Assembly: GCA_036346275.1 (NCBI GenBank)
Contig: CM070722.1
Location: 25,443,336-25,507,335, forward strand
Origin: Otatea glauca
Lineage: Eukaryota > Streptophyta > Magnoliopsida > Poales > Poaceae
Direction of reading: 5' to 3'
Length of the DNA: 64,000 nt
The notes below the pieces were generated by a model. It saw only the letters and a list, made by a program, of their open reading frames with translations. It ran no database searches and was not told the DNA's origin. Of the stretch, positions 55,094 through 64,000 are shown piece by piece (position 1 is the first letter of the stretch; every line of letters starts with the position of its first letter). Position numbers and translations under genes: made by a program.

Positions 55094-56722
55094 TGAAGGA
55101 CCATGTGGAGGTCCATCCATGTTTGTGATGAGTATTTGACTTTATTTGAGCAAGGTGTGCTCAAGTTTGAGTTTGATTTGGATTGATTTTCAAAATGAAG
55201 CAATTTGAGTTGTCTCTGCCAGGAGTGGCAGTACCGGTTGTATGGACGCGGTAGTGATGAGTTGGATGGTTTATTGCACATCTTTGTGGGCATTGCTATG
55301 TGAGGAGTTTCCTTGTCTTTGATGGTTGCAGGGCGACGGTGCTAGGTCATGGTGAGGCGAAGGATGACCGGGACTAGGCGAGGAGCGTCGGAGGTCCAGA
55401 CGGTTGGGAGATCGCCGGAAGATGATCGGAGACGGAGTCCGGCAAGTCAAGAAGACAAGGAAAGGAGTTGATGCTAGCTAGATGCCGTGGATCAATGAGG
55501 GCCGTCGGATTGAGGTCTAGTTGATAGGTTAGGGGTCTAGGTAGTATGCTTTGAAAACTGCAAGAAAACCCGGTATGTGTGTGGGTTTTGGGTTAGCCCT
55601 TGCATGGCTGTGTGTGTGGGTTAATCCTAGCCCTTAGATGAGTGCTCTAGGGTTGAGGACTCATCCAAGGGTGGTAGGTGGCCCAAGAGTAGTATAAATA
55701 GGGGTGGAGGGTAGCCTCCTTCCCTTGAAGGTGTTGAGGTTTTGATGCTCATTTGAGCTTTGCCCACATGAATGTGAGGCTTTGTAACCTCCCCTTCCAG
55801 AAATGAAAGTTTTATCCATCCACCTCTGAATTTATTTTGCGCATTTACATTATGTCTTTACTTTACGCAATTTAAATTCAGCATTTACTTTCCCGCAATT
55901 ACATTCCCGCAATTTACTTTCAAGTAATTTGGATTTGCCTCCTCCTTCTAAATGCTGCTGATCTTGGATGTTTTGAGTGTGTTCATATGGTTTTACATCT
56001 CTTTTGCACTCTTGGATTGAGTAGAGAACATCTTTTCTTTCAAGTTCCAACTTTGTTCGAACTTGTTCTTCGCAACAGTCAGTGTTTGATTTTGTAAAAA
56101 TATAGAAAAATCCTTTTTGAGTGATTCTTATTGGAGGAGGTGCGGGACTCTGATATACACCTGCAGAAAAATTTTGGAGTTCACTTGTTGCACCGTTTGG
56201 GCGCCATGAGGTGAAAACCGAGCCCCAAACTTTCTGCTCGAAGTTCTTGAGCATACTGTGTTCTTAGATTTTCCTGTTTTTTCTGTAAGGCTTTTTGAGG
56301 ACTAATTTGGTGGAGTTCTTCACAACTCTGATGCTCATAGGGAGAAAAATTCTCAGAATTTTGTGAGCTGCAGAAACCCACCAACCTCCTGTGCAAATTG
56401 AGGATAAGTTCTGGAAATTCTGCTTTTGCTTTTATGAAAGTGACTTTTGTGATTTGAATTGATGTCCTTTCTAAAAGCAAGAGTTTGAATTGATTCCTCT
56501 TTATCTTGGACACTAGACAACCAGGATTGTGACTCAAAAATCCCCACATATTTTATGGTACTTATCCATGCAAGCTTGGGGTACACATAGTTGTCTAGTT
56601 TTTCGGGTTTTTCACAATTTCCTTTGAGCGATCTTGTCGAGGTTTTTGTTGGAGTATTTTGGGGGAATTTTTATTTGCGACCATTCACCCCCCCCCCCTC
56701 TGTTCGCCATCTCGGTCCTTCA
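55094..56722 (+). mobile_element. Solo LTR of TGAAGGACC family, 1.63 kb, TSD CATAA
   Basis: Starts TGAAGGACCATGTGGAGG and ends ATCTCGGTCCTTCA, with CATAA on both sides (55089-55093 and 56723-56727). A TATA-like GTATAAATAGG lies near 55693. LTR ends are 9-bp inverted repeats (TGAAGGACC/GGTCCTTCA). Minus-strand open frames inside have no domains. Confidence 0.94.
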
Positions 56723-57185
56723 CATAAGTTACAAACACTGATCTTTAAGTACGTGATACCTCTTAGTATTGATTTACTGTAATATTTTATATGTATTCGC
56801 CAAAATATTCCATAAGTTAGAAGCACTATATGTATTTGCCAAAATCGTCGGTTCCGGACCAACAGGCGATTAGGGGCAGTCGCATTACTAGGGAGGTCCA
56901 ACTAGAACAAGATAAATTTTGAAATATTAATTAATATATAAGGATTTGAATTATGTTGTGAAAAGTACTATGTGTCATGCAAATTTAAATTGTATAAATC
57001 AATTTTACTTAAACACTATTTAGTGCATTATGAACAAACTATACAAACCATGCCTTGAAAAATCCTGAAATAAATATGTCTTGTTCTTAGGGTGTTAGGT
57101 GTTCCATTTTAGGGGGAAAAATTAGGAATAAACTCAGTTGAATAAACCAAATGACTGTAAGTAGCCTCATTTGAATGACATACTT

Positions 57186-57592
57186 AAGCGTTTACGGCAA
57201 CCCGTGAAATATCATTTTTAAATGTAATTTGTTGGGAGAACAGGCTAGAGTTGCTCTTTGATATATGCAGTACCCTATGGTGGGAAAATATTTTATTTAC
57301 ACCTTTCTTTGCATATTAATTCTGCCAGTGCAATAACCCAAAGTATTATGGTCGAGGCAACAATGAAACGTTTGAAGCCTTTTCTGCATTTCAAAATATC
57401 ATATTCAAATGTAATTTGTAGGAGAACGCCCAGTTTTCCTCTTGATATATGCAAGACCATATGGCGGGAAAATATTTTATTTACACCTTGCTTTGCATAT
57501 TAATCCTGTCAGTGCAATAACCCAAAGTATTATGGTCGAGACAACAATGAAACGCTTAAGCCTTTTCGGCAGCATGCGAAATATCATAACGA
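57186..57592. repeat. 183-bp tandem repeat, about 2.2 copies
   Basis: TTGATATATGCAGTACCCTA at 57258 recurs as TTGATATATGCAAGACCATA at 57441, with long matching downstream sequence (GGGAAAATATTTTATTTACA, AACCCAAAGTATTATGGTCG). Confidence 0.87.
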
Positions 57593-57702
57593 AGGTCGAA
57601 TCGTAGGTTACTGCGGAAAATAAGGTAGGCCACACTCTTTATTATGGCTTAAAACTAGAAGGAGTACCACGAGCAAGGGATTTAAAAGTTAAAACTAGAC
57701 GT

Positions 57703-58275
57703 CTATTGAGTGCTTCGAGGCCACTTCCCATTCGCCCATGCCTCCGGTGGGGCATCTTTGGCATGCCGCGCCCTCTCTCGTTTCCTCTCTATGTCGGCCT
57801 CCTTCTCCTCCACTTCCTTCCTACGTGCCTCCTCACGTGCGGCATCGCGCTGCTCTTGAAGCTACCGCGTGAACTCGTCCTGCCGGTTGGCTTGGTCAAG
57901 AAGCCGTTGGTCGTCGGGGTTGATCTCCGTATCAAACCACTGCTCAAATTCACACAGTGGCGGAGGTGACTGCATGAAATGTAAATTAGCAAAGTTTCAT
58001 TCACAAATATTACGTAACCCGTACGATTGTTACCATGTGGCGATCCTTCAGGCTCTTCTCGGCGGATCGAAGGCGTAGTTGCGGTACTTCCAATACCTCC
58101 TCTTCCAAGTTGGAATTTCCCAAGAGCGGACAAGCCTGCAAGGATCTCCGCACATACACATGGGTGCTACAGCTCCACGAGGTAGGAAGAGATCTTGGTA
58201 CGCTAAATTGCGCGGGCATGCACTTGCTTCTTCCTTTGCTTTCCCCTTTCCCTTTGCACTTGCACGCCTCGGCAT
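57703..58275 (-). pseudogene. GRF zinc-finger protein gene, decayed
   Basis: Exon 1 (58275 to about 58035) reads MPRRASAKGKGKAKEEASAC, then CMCGDPCRLVRSWEIPTWKR, RYWKYRNYAFDPPRR. Exon 2, after a GTAACA..TGCAG intron (about 58033-57972), reads PPPLCEFEQWFDTEINPDDQ and a charged coiled coil ending PPEAWANGKWP, stop at 57703. The pattern C-x-C-G ... (F/Y)W..C.NY ... C-F..W.D is a GRF zinc finger, a small nucleic-acid-binding fold. The third Cys is Tyr here (YWKYRNY). A TGA at about 58047 just before the donor and a TAG inside exon 2 (near 57867) break the frame. Such genes occur in mobile elements of grasses. It lies next to a PMD-type gene on the same strand. Confidence 0.68.
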
Positions 58276-58747
58276 TTTCGATTGATCCTGAATTTTTTTC
58301 CACCCTCCTTCCCTCCTCTCCTCTATTCTTTCTTCCTCTCTCGCTGCCGTATTTGCGAGACCACGAGTGAGAACGAATATTATAAAGGGCGGATATCGCC
58401 AGGGTATGGAGCGATCGCCCCAACTAGAGGCGATAGGTGCACCGAGGCGTTGGTGTGTTGTCACGTCGTGTGGCATAGGCAAAGCAATCTCCGCACAATT
58501 AATAAAACATACATGGATTTGCACAATTTAAAGTGATAAGGCACTCATGTTACTAACTCAGACAGTTATACAATATGCTGCTGAACGTAAAGGCATTACA
58601 AAAATACGTTTGTACAACTAGTCAATCACGACCACGCTTCCTGATCTGGCCCGTGGGGTACGTGAGTGGCGACGACGGACGGACGTCCCTCCTAGGCCGG
58701 CCCTGCGGCACAGGGGTAGAGTAGTGTGACGGCGATGAGGGCGTGTC
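58276..58747. other. Intergenic region between GRF and PMD-type genes
   Basis: Contains GGCGGATATCGCC, GAGCGATCGCCCC and GAGGCGATAGG near 58385-58430, like the palindromic cluster at 54785. No further gene is supported. Confidence 0.5.
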
Positions 58748-59353
58748 CTATGGCGGCGCTCCCGAGAGCTGAGAGGGGGCGAGGTAGTCGGTCGACAGGT
58801 ACTCCTCCAAGTCGAACTTGATGTCCGCAGGGTCGTAGAAACCACCCTGGGTTCCTACTGGGGCGCGAGACGACGAGGGAGCCTCCGCAGCCCACTGTCC
58901 CCACTGCTGCTGCGTGGGAGCGTAACAAGGAACCGACGGGGTAGGGCGAGACGAAGAAGGAGCCTCCTCAGCCCACTGTCCCCACTGCAGCTGCGTGGGA
59001 GCGTAACGAGGCACCGGCGGGGTAGGGCGAGGTGCTGGGCCGCGGGGACGTGGTGTGCTACGTCCGTCGACGTCTCTGCGCCCCCGACAGGTGGCCAAGC
59101 GACCCAACCGCCTCATCCTATCGAGGACCCTCTCCCAAGCGGCCTCAGCCTCGGCGGTGGTCATCTGTATGCCCGCTCGAAGGCGCGCCAACATGGACAT
59201 AGCCTCCACCTCAACCTCCCCGACGAGATGTGCCTGCATGTAACGTCAGATTGGTATTAAGTAATTTACATGAAAAAGACGTGCCCATGTAGCTTTGATT
59301 GCGACACTTACCGCGGAGTTGACCCTCTGGGACATCTGTGAAGGGTACGTGTC
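58748..59353 (-). pseudogene. PMD-associated protein, C-terminal exons
   Basis: A short exon (59353 to about 59317) reads TYPSQMSQRVNSA, with a GTAAGTGTC donor and a TTACATGCAG acceptor; the next exon reads AHLVGEVEVEAMSMLARLRA, WERVLDRMRRLGRL, then a low-complexity tail with the duplicated unit RYAPTQLQWGQWAEEAPSSS / CYAPTQQQWGQWAAEAPSSS, ending DYLAPSQLSGAPP and a stop at 58748. The tail and layout resemble the ends of plant-mobile-domain (PMD) proteins of grass transposable elements. The PMD itself lies upstream and is cut off by the Tat-like LTR inserted at 59354. The protein family call is moderate. Confidence 0.5.
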
Positions 59354-59843
59354 TGTCGACTTTTGTAGTCGGCAATGAATTTATGGGGTAGGCGCTAGAT
59401 CTCAAACTCGAAGGTCACACAAGACAGGATTTATACGAGTTCGTGCCCTCGATGGAGGTAATACCTAATCATGTGTGCTGGGATTATGTGATCTCTCGAT
59501 CGGAAGTGCTCAAAGCGCTATATGCTCTGGGCAAAGATGGCGCTTTGTGCTTGGATGATTGATTCTCTGTCTTCGTCCTCACCCTTATATAGCAGGGAGG
59601 GGGCGGCTTACAGAGTCCCGATCGGTTAAAAGATTCTGATCGGTTAAAAGATTCTAGTCGGTTAATAGGATAGAGTTTACATCTTTATCTACCCTATTTA
59701 CAACTCGGATTACAACTGTATCCATCATATCTAAACATAAGTTCAACTTCCTTTAGGATATGTACGTTTGCACACGCCAGCAGGCCTACGGGGAATATCT
59801 TCTGGGCTTGTTATGAGGGTATCCCGGGTTCTTATATTCCACA
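59354..59843 (-). repeat. 3' LTR of second Tat-like element
   Basis: Plus-strand limits TGTCGACTTTTGTAGTCGG and CTTATATTCCACA. The adjacent plus-strand GTAGCCCCCGAG is the complement of the polypurine tract. Confidence 0.75.
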
Positions 59844-60296
59844 GTAGCCCCCGAGTGCTTCATGATCCAATCGCTATGTTCTGATTTCAAACTTCTACTC
59901 GCATTTGTTGTTTCCTAAAATTCCGACTGGTCCCTGACTCGAACCTCCGACTGATTCCTTCCCTTTAATCGGAAATTTTCTTTTTGTAGAGAGCGAATTA
60001 TGAAGTACTCAATTATAATCCTTTAATCTTTTCGACCTTCCCCAAATGCAACCTTTTACCAGGTAGGCTTTATCGCGAGCAGCCTCGCGGACTTCATCCC
60101 GCATTACGTAGATTGGATATTTTTTCGCTTGAATTTTTTATCCTCACCGTAGATAACCATCAGGCAGTCTTCGAGGTCGTCTTGTTTTTTCGCGCCAACT
60201 TGTTTTTGCCGAAAAACTCTTCGTCTTCTGCAGTTGCATTTACTCAAAACCTCTTCGGCTTTCGATGCTTAATGACTTCAATTTCACCAAATCGGC

Positions 60297-60304
60297 TATA
60301 AAAG
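60297..60304 (+). promoter_or_regulatory. TATA box of small antisense gene
   Basis: TATAAAAG, 82 bases before the ATG at 60379. Confidence 0.6.
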
Positions 60305-60378
60305 GCGCACCAACGCTTAAAAATGTATCTCTTCACTTTATGTCTTTCACTTTTCTGCTTCAAGCTTTCATACTCATC

Positions 60379-60591
60379 ATGCCTCAGTGGTATCATCATG
60401 CACAGGTGGACCCGAGGCTAATCAAGCGCTGGGAGGAGTTTGACAGGGCTTTTGAAGAACAGCTGGAGGAGATGGCGAAGAGGCTCGACCGCGAGGCCGT
60501 CGACGCACTCCTTGAGGTCGTCCCTGCCCTTTCCAAGGCTAAGGATCCCCTCGTCGAGGCACTCGGCCGAGCGCGCCGCGAGGAAGCATAG
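60379..60591 (+). CDS. Small antisense ORF of Tat-like element, 70 codons
   Basis: ATG at 60379 to TAG at 60589. The protein is a charged helix: DPRLIKRWEEFDRAFEEQLE, EMAKRLDREAVDALLEVVPA, ending in ALGRARREEA. A TATA box (60297) precedes it and AATAAA follows at 60646, so it has the full outline of a short transcription unit. I do not recognise a family. An upstream in-frame ATG at 60265 lies before the TATA box and is not favoured. It occupies the place that the unknown 201-codon ORF has in the first Tat-like element. Confidence 0.5.
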   Translation: MPQWYHHAQVDPRLIKRWEEFDRAFEEQLEEMAKRLDREAVDALLEVVPALSKAKDPLVEALGRARREEA

Positions 60592-60645
60592 TTCTCCTGT
60601 AACATATAGTTTCCTAGGCGTAATGCCTGGGGAATTTTTGTACAT

Positions 60646-60651
60646 AATAAA
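60646..60651 (+). terminator. Polyadenylation-signal-like AATAAA
   Basis: AATAAA 55 bases after the stop codon of the small antisense ORF. Confidence 0.45.
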
Positions 60652-60838
60652 GAAATACCTTTTGTAGAAGAATCTCTTGTTTGTCCCTTGACTATGCATT
60701 AGCCCCGTTCTAGGGTGTCTCAGAACTCGCATGTTACTTGACTTCGACGACGTCTATGTCCATCTGGCTTGAAGCCAAACGATATCCATGTCGGACGATC
60801 GCCGGACGTAACTTGGGTCCCAACTTGGGGTACATCAT

Positions 60839-61393
60839 GGCTCTTGGCCAATTGACACCCTTGTTCGGTTGCTGCAAGATATAGTTTTAGTCCAACTTGA
60901 GACGTATCGAAGTTTTTCTGGCTCATGGCCGAGTGATACTTGTACCCGACTGGTGTAGGATACAGCTCAGGCTCTCTTGGAGCGTATCATGTTTACATGG
61001 CTCTTAGCCGAGCGATACCCTTTCCCGACTGATGTCGGATACGGCTTAGGCTCTCTTAGAGCGTATCACATTTACGTGGCTCTTGGCCGAGTGATACCCT
61101 TTCCCGACTAATGTTGGATACGGCTTAGGCTCTCTTGGAGCGTATCACGTTTACGTGGCTCTTGGCCGAGTGATACCCTTTCCCGACTGATGTCGGATAC
61201 AGCTTAGGCTCTCTTGGAGTGTATCATGTTTACGTGGCTCTTGGCCGAGTGATACCCTTTCCCGACTGATGTCGGATACGGCTTAGGCTCTCTTGGAGCG
61301 TATCACGTTTACGTGGATCTTGGCCGAGTGATACCCTTTCCCGACTGATGTCGGATACGGCTTAGACTCTCTTGGAGCGTATCACATTTTTAT
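60839..61393 (+). repeat. 79-bp tandem repeat, seven copies
   Basis: Units start GGCTC(T/A)TGGCCGAGTGATAC at 60920, 60999, 61078, 61157, 61236 and 61315 (exact 79-bp period); a more diverged copy begins at 60839. Each unit holds the inverted pairs GTGATAC/GTATCAC and CCGAC/GTCGG. Confidence 0.93.
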
Positions 61394-61762
61394 CCAAAGG
61401 TGTCTATACTCGTTTAATACGACGCACAATTTTCACGACTCTCATGGGGCACACCCTTTGATCCGTGACTGCTTAGGCTCAACTCGCGGTACATGATTCC
61501 GTCATGCGGTAACCACCTTGTGACCCAGCGTGGGGCGTACCATGAGAAGATATGTTTTATCCATTTTGGAGATCGTCCACGCCCCGCTTAGAGCGGAAAG
61601 TGGAGTAAATGCCCCGCCGCACGAAGCGACGTGCCCCGATTTTACTTGGTCAAACTCTGTGAGTTGAAACGGCAGGCCTGCAAATCATTTATGGAGAATC
61701 CTGGAAAGACGCGACGCTTTGCAATCTTTTCTCCGCCGATTCGTCGAAGACCAATTCTCCCC

Positions 61763-61771
61763 TTTTAAAAG
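61763..61771 (+). promoter_or_regulatory. TATA-like box of antisense gene
   Basis: TTTTAAAAG about 95 bases before the ATG at 61860. It is weaker than the TATA box of the equivalent gene at 32220. Confidence 0.4.
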
Positions 61772-61859
61772 GTTTAGGCCGTACGGTGTCCGACGGTTCA
61801 TTCTCTTGCTGCGCCCTCTCTCCTTCTTTTCCTTTGCCTTTCCGACTTCTCTTTCAAAG

Positions 61860-62986
61860 ATGTCTTCTTCTTTCTCGCCGCCTTTGCCGCAGGATTGGAC
61901 GACCTCGACGACGACGGAGGAAAAGCTGCAGTCCATGGTGGAAGACGGGATTCTCCCAGACCTAGCCTTGATCTCCGCTCGTTCGGCCGCCGACGAATCC
62001 GTCCCCACTCCTCGTCCTAGGGAGGTGGTGGTATTCGAATCCTTTTTCCAATGCGGATTAGGTTTACCGGTCAGCACTTTTCTTCGCGGTCTTCTTTTCT
62101 TCTATGAAATCGAGCTGGTGAACTTGAATCCCAACTCTATTATGCAAATATCTCTTTTCGTCCACCTCTGTGAAGCCTTCTTGGCGTCCACCATTTCGAC
62201 CTTTTCGCCATTTTACCTTCTCAAACCTTATCCTTCCAAGAGCGACCCCAAAGTTGTCTGGGAGCGGATTTCAACTACGAGAAGGGTCAAGAAGAATTAC
62301 TTCGCGATTCCTTCAAAACTTCCAACAAAGGCCGCACCGGAGTGGTTCTATTGCGGCAACCTCGACATCGCCTCTAACTCCCTTCACGGGCGCCACCAAA
62401 GCGCCTCTTTCCGGATATCAACTCCCAATTCTCACGACATAGACCAGTTCATGACCTTCTGGCATTGATCGAAAAGCTGAAGGAAGGAGGTCTTACGGGG
62501 GTGGGCCTGTCCCTGCACTTCGTCGCTCGCCAGATACAACCCCTGACGGAGCGAGTCCACCTGGGATTTGCGTATGAAGGGAAAGACGATCCGACCCGTG
62601 AACGGCCCGATGAGTTGTCTGGGGAACAAATCTTTGCTCGGGTCGGCGACTTCTTCATACCGAGCGTTGATATATCCTCCGTGAGATGCCCGAAGTCCTT
62701 CACCGTTTCTCGCCCCCCTCCTAAGGTGAGCTCACTTTAAGAGATCTTCGTCTTCGTTTCAGAATGTCCTTTAATTTTTAGTCTCCCTTCGTAGGATCGC
62801 ATTGCCTTCTTCAGCGTCGTGACACTCCCGAAAATGCCCACTCGTATAGATGATTTCTCGAAGCGGTGGGCGAGTTCCTCCGCGGGAAGCCCTGCCGCGA
62901 AGAAGGGGAAAAAGGCATTGGCCGAGGATCCCGTGGCGCCCCGATGCTCGGCCGGCGGTCCTAAGATTCTAGACCCATCGGCACGA
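61860..62986 (+). pseudogene. Antisense Transposase_28-domain gene, second Tat-like element
   Basis: Starts MSSSFSPPLPQDWTTSTTTE; the PF04195-type domain follows: VVFESFFQCGLGLPVSTFLR, GLLFFYEIELVNLNPNSIMQ, ISLFVHLCEAFLAS, then EWFYCGNL. Frame changes near 62380-62450 lead into LLALIEKLKEGGLTGVGLSL and RIQPLTERVHLGFAYEG-like sequence (here RQIQPLTERVHLGFAYEG). An intron (GTGAGC at about 62726 to TAG near 62794) precedes an exon with KMPTRIDDFSKRWASSSAGS and a basic stretch, which is cut at 62987 by an LTR. It corresponds to the gene at 32353 and runs opposite to the lost gag-pol. The function is unknown. Confidence 0.75.
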
Positions 62987-64000
62987 TGTAAGGACCCGAA
63001 TCCACTGATTCGAACCCACTGTGTTTACCGCACTAGTCCCAGGATCAACGCTAGTGCACACAGCTCAACATCGGTATATATCACATCATACTCAACGATA
63101 ATAGAATAATAGTTCATTTATTGATATAGCTAAATGTATGATCTTATGACCGACTTACATTATTAAGCCACGCAGGGCAAGACTGGAAATATAAGCTAAT
63201 AATTAAGCAGCGGAAAGTAGAAAACGTAGATAGCTCATCAGTTCACCACAGGCAACCGACAAGGCTCGGACCCTAATGACTCTGTCTTCCCGACTTCATC
63301 TTCCAACACAGTGTAGATTCTTCAACTGTTGATTATTGTTGTTTGGCAAGGGTGAGTACTTAAGCACTCAACAAGTTGTGCATGTAATGCAATTCTATGT
63401 ATCTATATGCCGCTTATTCCAATGGATAGGCTATTATGGCTATTTTGCAATAAGCGACATTTATGAACGAATACAAGAAATAGATTGTAAAGATCAGAAA
63501 CAAATAATGAAATGATTAAATAAATTCAATATTTCTCAAGTAAACCAAGTTTCCAATCCTAAGTCAAATTCATCTTCCATATGGCCTTCCGCCATCCCAA
63601 CCAAGTTGTCCAATTAATTAAACTAACCCTTAATCAGAATTCCGAGCATTGCTCAATACCGCGAGCACGGCTATCCGAATAGATTCACACTCTGCAGAGG
63701 TTATGCACTTTACCCACACGATACAACCAAACACCACCAAGGCGAGTGATTATAACAAAGCCTTTACAATGCTACCGCTTAACCCGATACTACCCGCTAA
63801 GGTTTCAACACCGTGGGTCCGAAAACCATAACCGTGGCCCCCTCTTGCGCCATGTGAATTACACCATAACTCGGAACTCACACCGACCACGATAGTACCA
63901 AAATCAAGACATCGCAAATTACTCGGCTAGGTGGCCCATACCGACATGTGGTTGCATGATTGACTCAGGTCAAAGGCTTGCAAGGTTAAGTCCTTAGTGT
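62987..64000 (-). mobile_element. Tekay-like LTR, partial (runs off window)
   Basis: Begins TGTAAGGACCCGAATCC and follows the order of the LTR at 19855: CCGCACTAGTCCCAGGATC, GTTCACCACAGGCAACCGAC, GAGTACTTAAGCACTCAAC and CTCTGCAGAGGTTATGCACT near 63690. It lies inside the antisense gene of the second Tat-like element. Short open frames inside have no domains. Confidence 0.83.

Larger units (their letters stand above)
54757..59353 (-). mobile_element. Possible Mutator-like element with GRF and PMD genes
   Basis: The span begins near a cluster of CGATCGCCC motifs (54785-54920) that return at 58385-58430, and holds two minus-strand decayed genes of types carried by plant mobile elements (GRF zinc finger, PMD-associated C-terminus). 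It is interrupted by a solo LTR (55094-56722) and cut at 59353 by a Tat-like LTR. I found no transposase and no proven terminal repeats, so the class and limits are tentative. Confidence 0.35.
59354..62986 (-). mobile_element. Second Tat-like retrotransposon, 3' part
   Basis: A 490-bp 3' LTR (59354-59843), a polypurine-like CTCGGGGGCTAC next to it on the minus strand, a small promoter-bearing antisense ORF, a 79-bp tandem array and a Transposase_28 antisense gene follow the same plan as the element at 31188. Gag-pol would lie to the right but the element is cut at 62987 by another LTR. The LTR sequence differs from the first Tat-like element, so it is a separate family. Confidence 0.8.

Noticed and set aside
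58010..58524. Longer N-terminal extension of the GRF gene (start at 58524)
   Set aside because: The extra 83 codons have no similarity and cross the CGATCGCC-rich spacer. The ATG at 58275 gives the usual basic Lys/Gly/Ala-rich start.
60839..61393. CRISPR-like array
   Set aside because: Copies are contiguous 79-bp tandem units without unique spacers, in a plant retrotransposon.

Overview
This is nuclear DNA from a flowering plant, almost certainly a grass. The evidence is CACTA transposons with CACTACTACAG ends and clusters of subterminal repeats, Tat-like Ty3 retrotransposons carrying antisense genes, Tekay/Del-like chromodomain Ty3 elements with 3-4.5 kb LTRs, a Stowaway-like MITE, a hAT-like element and remnants of plant-mobile-domain (PMD) genes. 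I see no intact host gene, no rRNA or tRNA gene and no CRISPR array. Nearly every kilobase is transposable element, much of it nested, and almost all coding sequence is broken. Layout, left half. 1-5.07 kb: the 3' part of a CACTA element with a Ulp1-like protease tail, then a Pack-CACTA-like segment holding pieces of host-type genes on the minus strand (an IDN2/FDM-like RNA-directed DNA methylation factor, a possible universal-stress-protein domain, and a spliced unassigned ORF). 5.07-14.2 kb: remains of a plus-strand retrotransposon (primer-site-like sequence at 5239, pol tail at 11845), interrupted by a complete 4.4 kb CACTA element (3-bp duplication TAT) and a degenerate array of ~170-bp repeats. 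14.2-28.0 kb: a 4.0 kb solo LTR (duplication TAGAC), a truncated LTR, then the 3' LTR, polypurine tract, integrase-chromodomain and RNase H of a Tekay-like element, cut off against a CACTA end fragment, followed by two more LTR fragments. 28.0-48.1 kb: a foldback element, a Stowaway-like MITE placed at the centre of a palindrome, and a CACTA TNP2 transposase gene split in two by a 15.3 kb Tat-like retrotransposon (31188-46465, duplication GTCTT). The Tat element has gag-protease-RT-RNaseH-integrase on the minus strand and two antisense transcription units with their own TATA boxes on the plus strand; its gag is interrupted by an LTR that itself contains an inverted solo LTR (duplication GTTGT). 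Right part. 48.85-53.34 kb: a second solo-like LTR of the same broad group as the one at 14.2 kb, in reverse orientation. 53.6-54.3 kb: a hAT-like element. 54.8-59.35 kb: a possibly Mutator-like region with a 26-bp perfect palindrome around GCGATCGC, a solo LTR (duplication CATAA), a GRF zinc-finger pseudogene and the end of a PMD-associated pseudogene. 59.35-62.99 kb: the 3' LTR and antisense-gene region of a second Tat-like element with a 79-bp tandem array, cut at 62987 by another Tekay-like LTR that runs off the window. How the parts relate: the window is a stratigraphy of insertions, not a pathway. The parts most worth attention are the captured RNA-silencing gene fragment inside a CACTA element, the promoter-bearing antisense genes of the two Tat elements, and the GRF plus PMD gene pair beside unusual palindromes.
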